Origin: Paracoccaceae bacterium
Lineage (GTDB): Bacteria > Pseudomonadota > Alphaproteobacteria > Rhodobacterales > Rhodobacteraceae
NCBI GenBank assembly: GCA_020622085.1
Contig: JAHRYM010000002.1
Location: 83,181-147,180 of the forward strand
Direction: 5' to 3'
DNA: 64,000 nucleotides
The translations under genes and the position numbers were made by a program. The notes under the pieces are model-generated. The model worked only from the letters and a program-made list of their open reading frames with translations, did no database searches and was not told where the DNA came from. This document shows, one piece after another, positions 1 to 7,888 of the stretch (positions within the stretch are counted from its first letter, which is position 1; each line of letters starts with the position of its first letter).

Positions 1-1
1 C

Positions 2-910
2 GGCAATACCTCGCTGCCGAACCCCTCGACGATCAAGGCCGGGATCCGGGCCGACGGAAGCATCACCCTGCATCAGGGCGCGATGGACATCGGTCAGGGC
101 GCGAACACCGTCATCACCCAGCTTTTCGCCACCGCGCTTGGCGTTCCGGTCGCCAGGGTCGCCCTGATCGGCCCCGATACCGACGTGACGCCCGACGCCG
201 GCAAGACCTCGGCCTCGCGCCAGACCTTCGTCTCGGGCAATGCCGCGCGGCTTTGCGGCCAGGCGCTGCGGGCCGAGGTGCTGCGCGCGGTCAACGCCTC
301 CGAAGGCGCGGCGCTGACGGTCACGCCGGGCGCGATCACCGTGGACGACGGCAGCAGCCGCCACCGCATCGCGCTGGACCAGCTTGCCGCCGATGCAGAC
401 GGCTATGTCCTTGCCGCCAGCGGCCATTACGATCCGCCGACCAAGCCGCTTGACGCCAATGGCCAGGGCGAGCCCTATGCCCAGTTCGGCTATGCCGCGC
501 AGCTGGTGGTGGCCGAGGTGGACACCGCCCTTGGCACCATAAGGCTCAGGCGCATCGTCGCCGCGCATGACGTCGGCCTTGCGGTCAACCCGATGCTGGT
601 CGAAGGCCAGATCCAGGGCGGCGTCGCCCAGGGCATCGGCATGGCCCTGATGGAGGAATACATCCCCGGCCGCACCGAGAACCTGCACGACTACCTGATC
701 CCGACCATCGGCGACATTCCCCCGATCGAGCCGATCATCATCGAGGAAGCCGACGCCCACGGTCCCTACGGCGCCAAGGGCCTGGGCGAGCACGTCCTGA
801 TCCCGACCGCCCCCGCGATCCTGAACGCCGTCGCCCACGCTTGCGGCGTGCGGATGACCAGCGTTCCGGTGACGCCCGCGAAACTCGCCGCCGCATTGGC
901 AGGAGACTGA
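2..910 (+). CDS. Xanthine dehydrogenase-family molybdopterin-binding subunit, C-terminal part (5' truncated by window)
   Basis: This is the last ~302 residues of a molybdenum hydroxylase large subunit; the reading frame is open to base 2, so the start lies outside the window. Family hallmarks are a GQG motif near the beginning (MDIGQGANT), and a GAKGLGE segment close to the C terminus whose glutamate (codon 788-790) corresponds to the catalytic base of xanthine dehydrogenase-family enzymes. Such enzymes hydroxylate a ring carbon next to a nitrogen using water and a Mo-pterin cofactor. The stop is followed after one base by a 6-hydroxynicotinate reductase-like gene, so the likely role is hydroxylation of a nicotinate-type ring, which would feed the next enzyme. 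The substrate is inferred from context; the family assignment is secure. Confidence 0.93.
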   Translation, partial: GNTSLPNPSTIKAGIRADGSITLHQGAMDIGQGANTVITQLFATALGVPVARVALIGPDTDVTPDAGKTSASRQTFVSGNAARLCGQALRAEVLRAVNASEGAALTVTPGAITVDDGSSRHRIALDQLAADADGYVLAASGHYDPPTKPLDANGQGEPYAQFGYAAQLVVAEVDTALGTIRLRRIVAAHDVGLAVNPMLVEGQIQGGVAQGIGMALMEEYIPGRTENLHDYLIPTIGDIPPIEPIIIEEADAHGPYGAKGLGEHVLIPTAPAILNAVAHACGVRMTSVPVTPAKLAAALAGD

Positions 911-911
911 C

Positions 912-2420
912 ATGACCGACAAAGCCGAACGCCCCGTCGACCGGACAGCTGACAAGATCCGCTGCGACGCCTGCCCGGTGCTCTGTTACATCGCCGAAGG
1001 CCGGGCCGGGGCCTGCGACCGCTACGCCAACCACGGCGGCACGCTGGTCCGCCTTGATCCGCTGACCATCATCGAAGGCGCTGCCAGCCACGGGGTCAAG
1101 GCCGTGCCCTTCCTGAAAGGCAGCGAGGGCACCGACTGGGACGGGGATCTCGTGCAGGGCGGGCGGCCCTTCATCACCGCAGTCGGCGCGGGCACCACCT
1201 ATCCCGACTACAAGCCCGCCCCCTTCATCGTCAGCCAGAATGTCGAGGGCGTGGACATGGTCACCGTCGTGACCGAAGGCATCTTCAGCTACTGCGGCGT
1301 CAAGGTGAAGATCGACACCGACCGCTTCATCGGCCACGAACGCGCCGTGGTGCGGGTCGAAGGCGAACCCATCGGCCATGTGATGACCTCGGAATACGGC
1401 TCGAAGATGCTGTCGCTGGGCGGGGTCGAGCATCTGACCGGCGGCGGCAAGAAGGAGGGCCGCGTCACCTGCGACGCGCTCTTGAAACTGTGCAACCGCG
1501 AAGCCGTCGAGATGACCGTGGACGAGGGCGCCAGCATCATCGTGCAGGCCGGCAAGCCGCCGGTGATCGACGGGGCCGAGGAAAAGCTGATGCGGGTCGG
1601 CTGCGGCTCGGCCACCATCGGCATGTTCGCCAAACAATGGGCGCAGCACGTCGACGAGGTGGTGGTGGTCGATGACCACATCACCGGCGTCCTGTCCGAA
1701 CACCAGGCCGGAAAGCTGCTGAACGTGCCCCCCAGCGGCATCCGCGTGAAGGGCCGCCGCTCGACTCCGGGGCGCTATTTCCAGGTCGCCGAACCCGGCA
1801 CCGGCTGGGGCGGCACCAATATCTCGGACCCCCTCACCATCCTGAAAGACCCCGACCCCGAGACCGCATGGGAGGGCCTGCGCCTTCTGATGGTCTCCAC
1901 CACCGGCGAACAATCCGCCTATTACGAGTTGGACGCCGCGCTGAACCCGGTCCCGAAACCTCTCCCGCCCGACCTTCGCACCTCGGTCGACCTGATCGCC
2001 GAGAACTGCGAACCCTCGCTCTGTTCGGTGCTGTTCATGGCCGGCGCGGGCGGCTCGCTGCGCGCGGGCGTGACGCAGAACCCGGTGCGACTGACGCGCT
2101 CGGTCAAGGATTCGCTCACCTATGTCTCCTGCGGCGGGGCCGGGGCCTATGTCTGGCCGGGGGGCGGGATCACCGTGATGGTGGACGTGACCGAGATGCC
2201 GTCGAACTCCTTCGGCTATGTCCCGACCCCCGCGCTGGTCGCCCCGATCGAATTCACCATGCGCCTTTCGGATTACATCGCGCTGGGCGGCCATGCCGAT
2301 CAGGTGCGCCCCATCGAAGGCGTCGTCAGCGACAAGGTGCGCCGGGTCGGGCCGGGCGGGGCGCAGGACGATCCGATGGCGCGGCACCATTTCCGCTGGC
2401 CCGCGGACAGCCAGGCATGA
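912..2420 (+). CDS. hnr: 6-hydroxynicotinate reductase-like 4Fe-4S protein
   Basis: A 502-residue protein resembling 6-hydroxynicotinate reductase of the reductive nicotinate pathway, which reduces 6-hydroxynicotinate to 1,4,5,6-tetrahydro-6-oxonicotinate with reduced ferredoxin. The N terminus carries four cysteines in a C-x2-C-x3-C-x9-C pattern (residues 18, 21, 25, 35), fitting a 4Fe-4S cluster; glycine-rich segments occur around residues 235 and 415. An AGGAG ribosome site lies 6 bases before the ATG. It follows the hydroxylase by one base and overlaps the next gene by ATGA, so the genes are translationally coupled. The enamidase-like gene at 10746-11933 encodes the next pathway step and the ferredoxin pair at 4597-5764 could supply electrons. 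Substrate specificity (nicotinate or another pyridine carboxylate) cannot be read from sequence. Confidence 0.8.
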   Translation: MTDKAERPVDRTADKIRCDACPVLCYIAEGRAGACDRYANHGGTLVRLDPLTIIEGAASHGVKAVPFLKGSEGTDWDGDLVQGGRPFITAVGAGTTYPDYKPAPFIVSQNVEGVDMVTVVTEGIFSYCGVKVKIDTDRFIGHERAVVRVEGEPIGHVMTSEYGSKMLSLGGVEHLTGGGKKEGRVTCDALLKLCNREAVEMTVDEGASIIVQAGKPPVIDGAEEKLMRVGCGSATIGMFAKQWAQHVDEVVVVDDHITGVLSEHQAGKLLNVPPSGIRVKGRRSTPGRYFQVAEPGTGWGGTNISDPLTILKDPDPETAWEGLRLLMVSTTGEQSAYYELDAALNPVPKPLPPDLRTSVDLIAENCEPSLCSVLFMAGAGGSLRAGVTQNPVRLTRSVKDSLTYVSCGGAGAYVWPGGGITVMVDVTEMPSNSFGYVPTPALVAPIEFTMRLSDYIALGGHADQVRPIEGVVSDKVRRVGPGGAQDDPMARHHFRWPADSQA

Positions 2421-3313
2421 CAGGGCCGGTGGCCGCGCTGCTTCCGGGCGACCGGCTGCACCTGCAGCACGGGCCCATCGACCTGATCATCGGGGCCGAT
2501 GGCCCGGCGCGGCCGCAAGCCTTCGCCGCCGCCGCCGCCCGCTTCGACGGCCTCCTTGCGGAACTGGTGGCCGAACTGCCGCTCCTGCGCGCCCAGTCGA
2601 CGCCCGACCTGCCCGCCCCGCAAGGCCCCGTCGCCCGCCGGATGCATCACGCCGTCCTTCCGCATGCCGACGCCTTCATCACCTGCATGGCCGCCGTGGC
2701 CGGGTCCGTCGCCGACGAGATCCTTGCGGCCATGACCGCAGCCGCGCCCCTCGCCCGCGCCTATGTGAACAACGGCGGCGACATCGCGCTGCACCTGAGC
2801 GACGGCACCAGCTTCACCAGTGCAATGGCCGGGCTGGACGGGCGCGACCTTGGCCGCATCACCATCGCCGCCAGCGACGGCATCCACGGCATCGCCACCA
2901 GCGGCGCGGGAGGGCGCAGCTTCTCGCTGGGGATCGCCGACAGCGTCACCACCCTTGCCCGCACGGCAGCCACGGCGGACGCGGCCGCGACGATGATCGC
3001 CAATGCCGTCAACCTGCCCCGCCATCCCGGCATCCGCCGCACCCGCGCCTGCGACCTGCAACCCGACAGCGACCTTGGCGCGCGTCTCGTGGTGACCGGG
3101 GTGCCGCCCCTTGCGCCCGCTGACATTGCACAGGCGCTGGACGCGGGCATGGCACAGGCGCAAGACTTGCTTTCGCGCGGCCTGATCGCGGGGGCGGCGC
3201 TGTTCCTGCAAGGCCAGACCCGGCTGGCCGGGACGGGGTTCACCGGATTGTTCCAGAAGGATGAGGTTGCACATGCCCAAGGTCGAAGTCCGCAAGCGAT
3301 TGCTTGTGCTTGA
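2417..3313 (+). CDS. UPF0280 family protein (ApbE-like fold)
   Basis: A 298-residue UPF0280 protein. The family is related to ApbE, the FAD:protein FMN transferase, but its own reaction is not established. The central block AYVNNGGDIALHL and the following GIATSGAGGRSFSLG stretch match the conserved core. The ATG overlaps the stop of the reductase gene (ATGA at 2417-2420), and the C terminus runs 41 bases into the next gene. Tight coupling to the reductase suggests a cofactor or flavin-attachment role for an enzyme of this operon; that is inference. Codon usage matches its neighbours. Confidence 0.8.
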   Translation: MTGPVAALLPGDRLHLQHGPIDLIIGADGPARPQAFAAAAARFDGLLAELVAELPLLRAQSTPDLPAPQGPVARRMHHAVLPHADAFITCMAAVAGSVADEILAAMTAAAPLARAYVNNGGDIALHLSDGTSFTSAMAGLDGRDLGRITIAASDGIHGIATSGAGGRSFSLGIADSVTTLARTAATADAAATMIANAVNLPRHPGIRRTRACDLQPDSDLGARLVVTGVPPLAPADIAQALDAGMAQAQDLLSRGLIAGAALFLQGQTRLAGTGFTGLFQKDEVAHAQGRSPQAIACA

Positions 3314-3854
3314 GGAAATCTATCACGAAGGCGGCCCGCCCGCCGCCGTGCCGCACCGGCGCGGCGCCGTGCTTGCCGTGATCCGCAACCCCTTCGCCGG
3401 GCGCTATGAACCCGAGATCCAGGGCTTCATGGACGACCTGCGCCCCCTCGGGCTTGAGATGGCGCAACAACTCGCCGCCGCGCTGGGCGGCGCCGAAAGG
3501 ATCGAGGGCTACGGCAAGGCCTCTCTCGTCGGCGCGGCGGGAGAGCTGGAGCACGGCGCGCTCTGGCACGCCCCCGGCGGCTATGCCATGCGCGAGGTGC
3601 TGAACGGCGCCAAGGCCATCGTGCCCTCGGCCAAGAAGGTCGGCGGCGCGGGCGCGCGGATCGACGTGCCGATCACCCATATCAACGCCTCCTACGTCCG
3701 CAGCCATTTCGATTCGATCGAGGTCGGCCTGAACGACGCCCCCCGCGCCGACGAGATGGTGGTGATCCTGGCGATGACCACCGGCCCCCGCATCCATTCC
3801 CGCGCGGGCGGGCTGGAAGCCTCGCAGATCAAGGGAGAGGACGGTCTGAGATGA
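3273..3854 (+). CDS. DUF1185 / amino acid synthesis (AA_synth) family protein, copy 1
   Basis: A 193-residue member of the AA_synth family (PF06684), whose name does not reflect a proven function. I chose the ATG at 3273 over that at 3261 because a GAGG motif sits 6 bases upstream and because the encoded start (MPKVEVRKRLL) matches the start of the downstream paralogue. Conserved blocks shared with copy 2 are YGKASLVG, GELEH, VPSAKK, the VRSHFD segment and NDAPRA. The gene begins inside the end of the UPF0280 gene and overlaps copy 2 by ATGA. A ring-opening or isomerising role in the same pathway is conceivable because known structures of the family have a chorismate-mutase-like fold, as do the domains of cyanuric acid hydrolases; this is speculative. 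Confidence 0.85.
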   Translation: MPKVEVRKRLLVLEEIYHEGGPPAAVPHRRGAVLAVIRNPFAGRYEPEIQGFMDDLRPLGLEMAQQLAAALGGAERIEGYGKASLVGAAGELEHGALWHAPGGYAMREVLNGAKAIVPSAKKVGGAGARIDVPITHINASYVRSHFDSIEVGLNDAPRADEMVVILAMTTGPRIHSRAGGLEASQIKGEDGLR

Positions 3855-4435
3855 AGGCAAGGATCCGCAAACTGGGCGTCTGGGTCGAGGAAACGCACGA
3901 GGAAGCCGGCCGCCCCATCACCCCCCCCACCCGCAAGGCCGTCGCGGCCGCGGTGATCGAGAACCCCTTCGCCGGGCGCTACGTCGATGACCTCTCCGAC
4001 CTGATGGACATTGGCGAGGAGCTGGGCGCGCTTCTGGGCGAGAAATGCGTCGCCGCCCTTGGCATCCGGCCCGATCAGGCGGAAAGCTACGGCAAGGCGG
4101 CGCTGGTCGGCGAAAACGGCGAGCTGGAACATGCCGCCGCGATCCTGCACCCAAAACTGGGCGCGCCCCTGCGCAAGGCGGTGGAGAAGGGCGCGGCTCT
4201 GGTTCCCTCGTCGAAAAAGCGCGGCGGCATGGGGCAGGATCTGGACATCCCCCTCGGCCACAAGGACGCGGCCTTCGTGCGCTCGCATTTCGACGGGGTC
4301 GAGATCCGCTTCAACGACGCCCCCCGCGCGAACGAGATCGTCGTCGCCGTCGCCGTGACCGACAGCGGCCGCCCGCTGCCCAGGGTCGGCGGGCTGAAGG
4401 TCGATGAAATCATCGGCAAGGACGGCCTGCGCTAG
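3851..4435 (+). CDS. DUF1185 / amino acid synthesis (AA_synth) family protein, copy 2
   Basis: A 194-residue paralogue of the preceding protein, aligned almost end to end: YGKAALVG, GELEH, VPSSKK, VRSHFD and NDAPRANE occur in the same order and spacing. The ATG overlaps the stop of copy 1 (ATGA at 3851-3854), so both are probably made together and could form a hetero-oligomer. It is the last gene of the hydroxylase-reductase operon and is followed by a strong hairpin terminator. Which residues are catalytic is unknown; the invariant Lys, Ser, His and Glu in both copies are the ones to consider. Function unassigned. Confidence 0.85.
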   Translation: MKARIRKLGVWVEETHEEAGRPITPPTRKAVAAAVIENPFAGRYVDDLSDLMDIGEELGALLGEKCVAALGIRPDQAESYGKAALVGENGELEHAAAILHPKLGAPLRKAVEKGAALVPSSKKRGGMGQDLDIPLGHKDAAFVRSHFDGVEIRFNDAPRANEIVVAVAVTDSGRPLPRVGGLKVDEIIGKDGLR

Positions 4436-4457
4436 GGCGAAAGCCTTCGGCCGAAAG

Positions 4458-4493
4458 CACCCTCGCCCGACCGGGCGGGGGTGCTTCCTTTTG
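4458..4493 (+). terminator. Rho-independent terminator of the hydroxylase-reductase operon
   Basis: GCACCC and CGCCCG pair with CGGGCG and GGGTGC around a very short loop, followed by TTCCTTTT. It lies 22 bases after the second AA_synth stop codon and before the next promoter, so it separates the first operon from fdxA. Confidence 0.85.
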
Positions 4494-4541
4494 CGCCCCG
4501 ATCGCGCATCAGACTGAATTTGCAATGCTATTTCTTTGATG

Positions 4542-4586
4542 TTGACAAGGCCCGCCCTGCGCCATTATCGTTCGTATACAAATGAA
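4542..4586 (+). promoter_or_regulatory. fdxA promoter with palindromic operator (site A)
   Basis: TTGACA at 4542-4547 is followed at 16-17 bases by ATTATC/TTATCG (4564-4570). A 19-base imperfect palindrome at 4568-4586 overlaps the -10; its reverse complement reads TTCATTTGTATACGAACGA. Three near-identical copies occur at the other promoters of this island (10690, 11961, 14217). The position suggests repression by blocking RNA polymerase. The local MarR protein is the natural candidate binder because one copy lies at its own promoter. Confidence 0.75.
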
Positions 4587-4596
4587 TGAGGGCGCC

Positions 4597-4932
4597 ATGA
4601 CCTATGTCGTCACCGAAGGCTGCATCGCCTGCAAATACACCGATTGCGTCGAAGTCTGCCCCGTGGACTGCTTCTACGAGGGCGAGAACATGCTGGTCAT
4701 CCACCCCGACGAATGTATCGACTGCGGCGTGTGCGAACCGGAATGTCCCGTCGATGCCATCCTTCCCGACACCGCGCCGGGGGTCACGCCCTGGCTCGCG
4801 CTCAATGCCGAACTGGCGGGGGTCTGGCCCAACATCCGCGACAGGATCGCGCCGCTGCCGGATCACGAAGCCTGGGCCCGGCAGCAGGGCAAGCTCGCCT
4901 CCCTGTCGCGCAACCCCGCCGCCCCGCAATAG
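4597..4932 (+). CDS. fdxA: Seven-iron ferredoxin, FdxA type
   Basis: A 111-residue ferredoxin of the 3Fe-4S/4Fe-4S type. Residues 9-25 carry the cysteines of the first cluster motif ([14 protein letters not shown]) and residues 40-50 the second ([14 protein letters not shown]). Length and start (MTYVVTEGC) match the FdxA family; the upstream in-frame ATG at 4582 lies inside the operator and is less likely. GAGGG precedes the chosen start. It forms an operon with the reductase 10 bases downstream. Because both sit behind the same operator as the catabolic genes, this ferredoxin is probably the electron donor for the 6-hydroxynicotinate reductase-like enzyme (inference). Confidence 0.95.
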   Translation: MTYVVTEGCIACKYTDCVEVCPVDCFYEGENMLVIHPDECIDCGVCEPECPVDAILPDTAPGVTPWLALNAELAGVWPNIRDRIAPLPDHEAWARQQGKLASLSRNPAAPQ

Positions 4933-4942
4933 ACCGGAGACC

Positions 4943-5764
4943 ATGATGCAGGATCAGGCCACCCTCCCCCTGACAGCCGCCGGGGCGCATGTCCCCGCCG
5001 GTGTCTACGCCGAAACCGTGACGGAGGTGCAGCACTACACCGACCGCCTGTTCCGCTTCCGCATCACGCGTCCCCCCGCCTTCCGCTTCCGCTCGGGCGA
5101 GTTCGTGATGATCGGCCTGCCCAATGCCGAACGCCCGGTCTACCGCGCCTATTCCATCGCCAGCCCCTCCTGGGACGAGGAGATCGAGTTCTACTCGATC
5201 AAGGTGCCCGACGGCCCGCTGACCGAGCATCTGCAGAAGATCCAGCCCGGCGACATCGTGCTGATGCGCAAGAAACCGACCGGCACGCTGGTCCTCGACG
5301 CGCTTCTGCCGGGCAAGCGGGTCTACATGTTCTCGACCGGCACCGGCATCGCCCCCTTCGCCTCGCTGATCCGCGACCCCGAGACCTATGAGAAGTTCGA
5401 CGAGGTGATCCTGACCCACACCTGCCGCGAGGTCGCCGAACTGGCCTACGGGCAGGAGCTGGTGAAGAACCTCATGGAGGATCCGCTGGTCGGCGACCTG
5501 GCGCGGGGCCGGCTGCGCCACTATCCGACCGTCACCCGCGAACCCTTCCCCGTCATGGGCCGGATCACCGACCTCATGGCCTCGGGCCAACTCTTCTCCG
5601 ACCTGGGCGTGCCGCCGATCGGGCCAGAGGAGGACCGTGGCATGATCTGTGGCTCGATGGCGATGCTGCGCGACACCAAGGAAATGCTGGAAGGCTTCGG
5701 TCTGGTCGAAGGGTCGAACGCACAGCCCGGCAGTTTCGTGGTGGAACGCGCCTTCGTCGATTGA
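4943..5764 (+). CDS. fpr: Ferredoxin--NADP(+) reductase
   Basis: A 273-residue single-chain reductase with an FAD-binding beta-barrel (RAYSIASPS around residue 70 is the R-x-Y-S flavin motif), an NADP-binding domain starting at FSTGTGIAPF, and the usual bacterial Fpr length. Start choice: ATG at 4943 with GGAG upstream; the adjacent ATG at 4946 is equally possible. It exchanges electrons between NADPH and ferredoxin. Co-transcription with fdxA and control by the island's operator suggest it runs in the direction NADPH to ferredoxin to supply the ring reductase. Confidence 0.93.
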   Translation: MMQDQATLPLTAAGAHVPAGVYAETVTEVQHYTDRLFRFRITRPPAFRFRSGEFVMIGLPNAERPVYRAYSIASPSWDEEIEFYSIKVPDGPLTEHLQKIQPGDIVLMRKKPTGTLVLDALLPGKRVYMFSTGTGIAPFASLIRDPETYEKFDEVILTHTCREVAELAYGQELVKNLMEDPLVGDLARGRLRHYPTVTREPFPVMGRITDLMASGQLFSDLGVPPIGPEEDRGMICGSMAMLRDTKEMLEGFGLVEGSNAQPGSFVVERAFVD

Positions 5765-5776
5765 CGGATCTGCGCC

Positions 5777-6784
5777 ATGGCACCCTTTGACCAGCCGGAC
5801 CGCACTGACCACGCCGCCGCAGGAAAGCGGCAACGCAGCGCCACGGCAGAGATCGTTTTCCTGCTGATCGACAACTTTTCGCATCTGGCCTTTTCCTGCG
5901 CCATCGAACCGCTGCGGATCGCCAACCGGGTCGCGGGGCGGACGCTATATCGCTGGCGGCTGGCCAGCCGAGATGGCGTCTCGGCGGTCTGTTCGAATCG
6001 CGCGGTCACGCTGGTCGACATGGGGCTCGCGCCGCCAGGCCGGATCGAGCGGCTGATCGTGGTGTCGGGCGATCAGGTGCAGCAGGCCAGCACCCCGGAC
6101 ATCATCGCCTATCTGCGCCGCGAACGGGCCGCCGGAACACCCATTGGCGCGATCTGTTCGGGCGCCTGCGTTCTGGCCAGCGCCGGTTTCCTTGACGGGC
6201 AGGTGGCAGCGGTCCACTGGGAATACCATGACCTCTTCGCCGAACTTTTCCCCGAAGTCCGGCTGGTGCGGGGCGTCTTTGTGGCGGATGCGAAATTCAT
6301 CACCGCCGCCGGCGGAACCGCTTCGGCCGATCTGATGCTGCACCTGATCGCCGGCGAACATGGCGCCGACCTGGCCACCGCCGTGGCCGACCAGATGGTT
6401 TACAACACCGTGCGCGAGGCCACGGCCGAACAGCGCGTTTCGCTGCAGTCGCGCCACGGCACCCGCAACCCCTGCCTGATGCGCGCCGTCACGCTGGTGC
6501 AGGAAAACCTGGAAGAACCGCTGCCGCCGGCACGGATCGCCGGCGCGCTCGGCATCTCGACCCGGCAGCTTGAGCGGTTGTTCCGGCACCATCTGGGCAC
6601 CTCGCCCAAGCGGTTCATCAACCAGACCCGCCTGACCCGGGCAAGGAACCTTCTGGTCCAGACCGACCAGTCGATCACCGAAGTGGCCGTCGCCTGCGGC
6701 TTCACCACGCCCTCGACGTTTTCCAAGGTCTACCGCGCGCATTTCGGGATTTCGCCCGTCGCCCAGCGTTCAACCCTGCGCTAA
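5777..6784 (+). CDS. GlxA-family AraC-type transcriptional regulator
   Basis: A 335-residue regulator with an N-terminal DJ-1/PfpI-like domain (about residues 24-190, with the AICSGAC motif where the family cysteine lies) and a C-terminal AraC helix-turn-helix pair (about residues 235-330, with the IAGALGISTRQLERLF and VAVACGFTTPSTFSKVYR helices). Relatives such as GbdR and CdhR sense quaternary ammonium metabolism, but ligand choice is variable in this family. It begins 12 bases after fpr and is probably the third gene of that operon, giving the island a second regulator besides MarR. Confidence 0.9.
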   Translation: MAPFDQPDRTDHAAAGKRQRSATAEIVFLLIDNFSHLAFSCAIEPLRIANRVAGRTLYRWRLASRDGVSAVCSNRAVTLVDMGLAPPGRIERLIVVSGDQVQQASTPDIIAYLRRERAAGTPIGAICSGACVLASAGFLDGQVAAVHWEYHDLFAELFPEVRLVRGVFVADAKFITAAGGTASADLMLHLIAGEHGADLATAVADQMVYNTVREATAEQRVSLQSRHGTRNPCLMRAVTLVQENLEEPLPPARIAGALGISTRQLERLFRHHLGTSPKRFINQTRLTRARNLLVQTDQSITEVAVACGFTTPSTFSKVYRAHFGISPVAQRSTLR

Positions 6785-6789
6785 GGGTC

Positions 6790-6817
6790 GCGCCGGACGG
6801 TCCGGCCCGGCCGGCGC
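6790..6817. terminator. Hairpin between convergent genes
   Basis: GCGCCGG at 6790-6796 pairs with CCGGCGC at 6811-6817 around a GC-rich loop that can fold further. It lies in the 39-base gap between the convergent regulator and importer operons. No clear T-tract is present on either strand, so it may be a weak or bidirectional terminator. Confidence 0.45.
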
Positions 6818-6823
6818 CTCGGG

Positions 6824-7888
6824 TTACACGAACAGATGGCTTTCGCCCGCCGTCCAGCCAAGATGCGCGGTCGCGTCGGGGGAAAGCCCGGCAATCTCCT
6901 CGGCTCCGGCGCGCATCCAGATCTCCTGCCCCCAGCCGGTGCGGAACTGCACCGTCGAGGTATCGCCCAGGAAGGTCACGTCCAGCACCCGCACGGGAAG
7001 CCCCGCCGCCGCCAGCCGCAGCGACTGCGGCCGCACCATGACCTGCGCCGCCGTGGCCCCGCCGCCGGGGGCCGAGCGGTGCACCGGCAGGTCGCCCATC
7101 GCGGTGCCATCGGGAAAGACGACCCGGCCGCGATCGCCGGAAACCGCGACTTCGGCGGTATCGAGGAAGTTGGAATCGCCGATGAACCCGGCAACGAAAC
7201 GGGTGGCGGGGTTGTGATACAGGTCGCGCCCGCTGCCCACCTGCTCGATCCTGCCGCGATTGAATACCGCGATGCGGTCCGACAGCCGCAGCGCCTCCTC
7301 CTGGTCGTGGGTCACATACAGGATCGTCACCCCGGTCTCGCGGTGGATGCGGCGGATCTCGATCTGGATCTCCTCGCGCAGCTTCTTGTCCAGCGCGGAC
7401 AGCGGCTCGTCCATCAAGAGCACCGGCGGGTCATAGGCCAGCGCCCGGGCCAGCGCGACGCGCTGTTGCTGCCCCCCGGACAGGTTGCCCGGCATCCGGT
7501 CGGCGAAAGCGTCCAGCTGCACCAGCGCCAGCATCTGATCAACCCGCGCGGCGATCTCCCGCTCGGCCTGCCCGCGCACCCGCAGCGGGAAGGCCACGTT
7601 CTCGCGCACGTTCAGATGCGGAAACAGCGTATATCTCTGGAACACCATCCCGATGTTGCGCTTGTGCGAGGGCGTCGCCAGGATCGAGGCGCCTTTCAGC
7701 AGGATATCGCCCGAGGTCGGCTCGTTGAACCCCGCCAGCGCGTAAAGCGTGGTCGACTTGCCCGATCCCGAGGGGCCGAGGAAGGTCAGGAACTCGCCCT
7801 CGGGGATCTCCAGCGAGACATCGTCGACGGCGACGAAGCTGCCATAGGTCTGCCGCAGGTCGCGGATGGACAGGAAGGCCGGGGTCAT
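6824..7888 (-). CDS. ABC transporter ATP-binding protein, spermidine/putrescine (PotA) type
   Basis: A 354-residue ATPase with Walker A GPSGSGKST near residue 38, the LSGGQQQRVALARAL signature, Walker B LLMDEPLSALD and a C-terminal TOBE domain. The ATG at 7888 overlaps the stop of the permease gene by ATGA. It energises import by the two permeases and binding protein encoded upstream. This PotABCD/2-aminoethylphosphonate class carries polyamines, organic cations and small anions, so the substrate must be inferred from the island; a zwitterionic N-heterocycle is plausible. Confidence 0.93.
   Translation of the reverse strand: MTPAFLSIRDLRQTYGSFVAVDDVSLEIPEGEFLTFLGPSGSGKSTTLYALAGFNEPTSGDILLKGASILATPSHKRNIGMVFQRYTLFPHLNVRENVAFPLRVRGQAEREIAARVDQMLALVQLDAFADRMPGNLSGGQQQRVALARALAYDPPVLLMDEPLSALDKKLREEIQIEIRRIHRETGVTILYVTHDQEEALRLSDRIAVFNRGRIEQVGSGRDLYHNPATRFVAGFIGDSNFLDTAEVAVSGDRGRVVFPDGTAMGDLPVHRSAPGGGATAAQVMVRPQSLRLAAAGLPVRVLDVTFLGDTSTVQFRTGWGQEIWMRAGAEEIAGLSPDATAHLGWTAGESHLFV

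Noticed and set aside
738..2390. Minus-strand open frame of 550 codons opposite the reductase gene
   Set aside because: Composition is His/Asp/Gly/Arg-rich without any domain, typical of antisense shadow in GC-rich codon usage; the plus strand has the clear 4Fe-4S protein.
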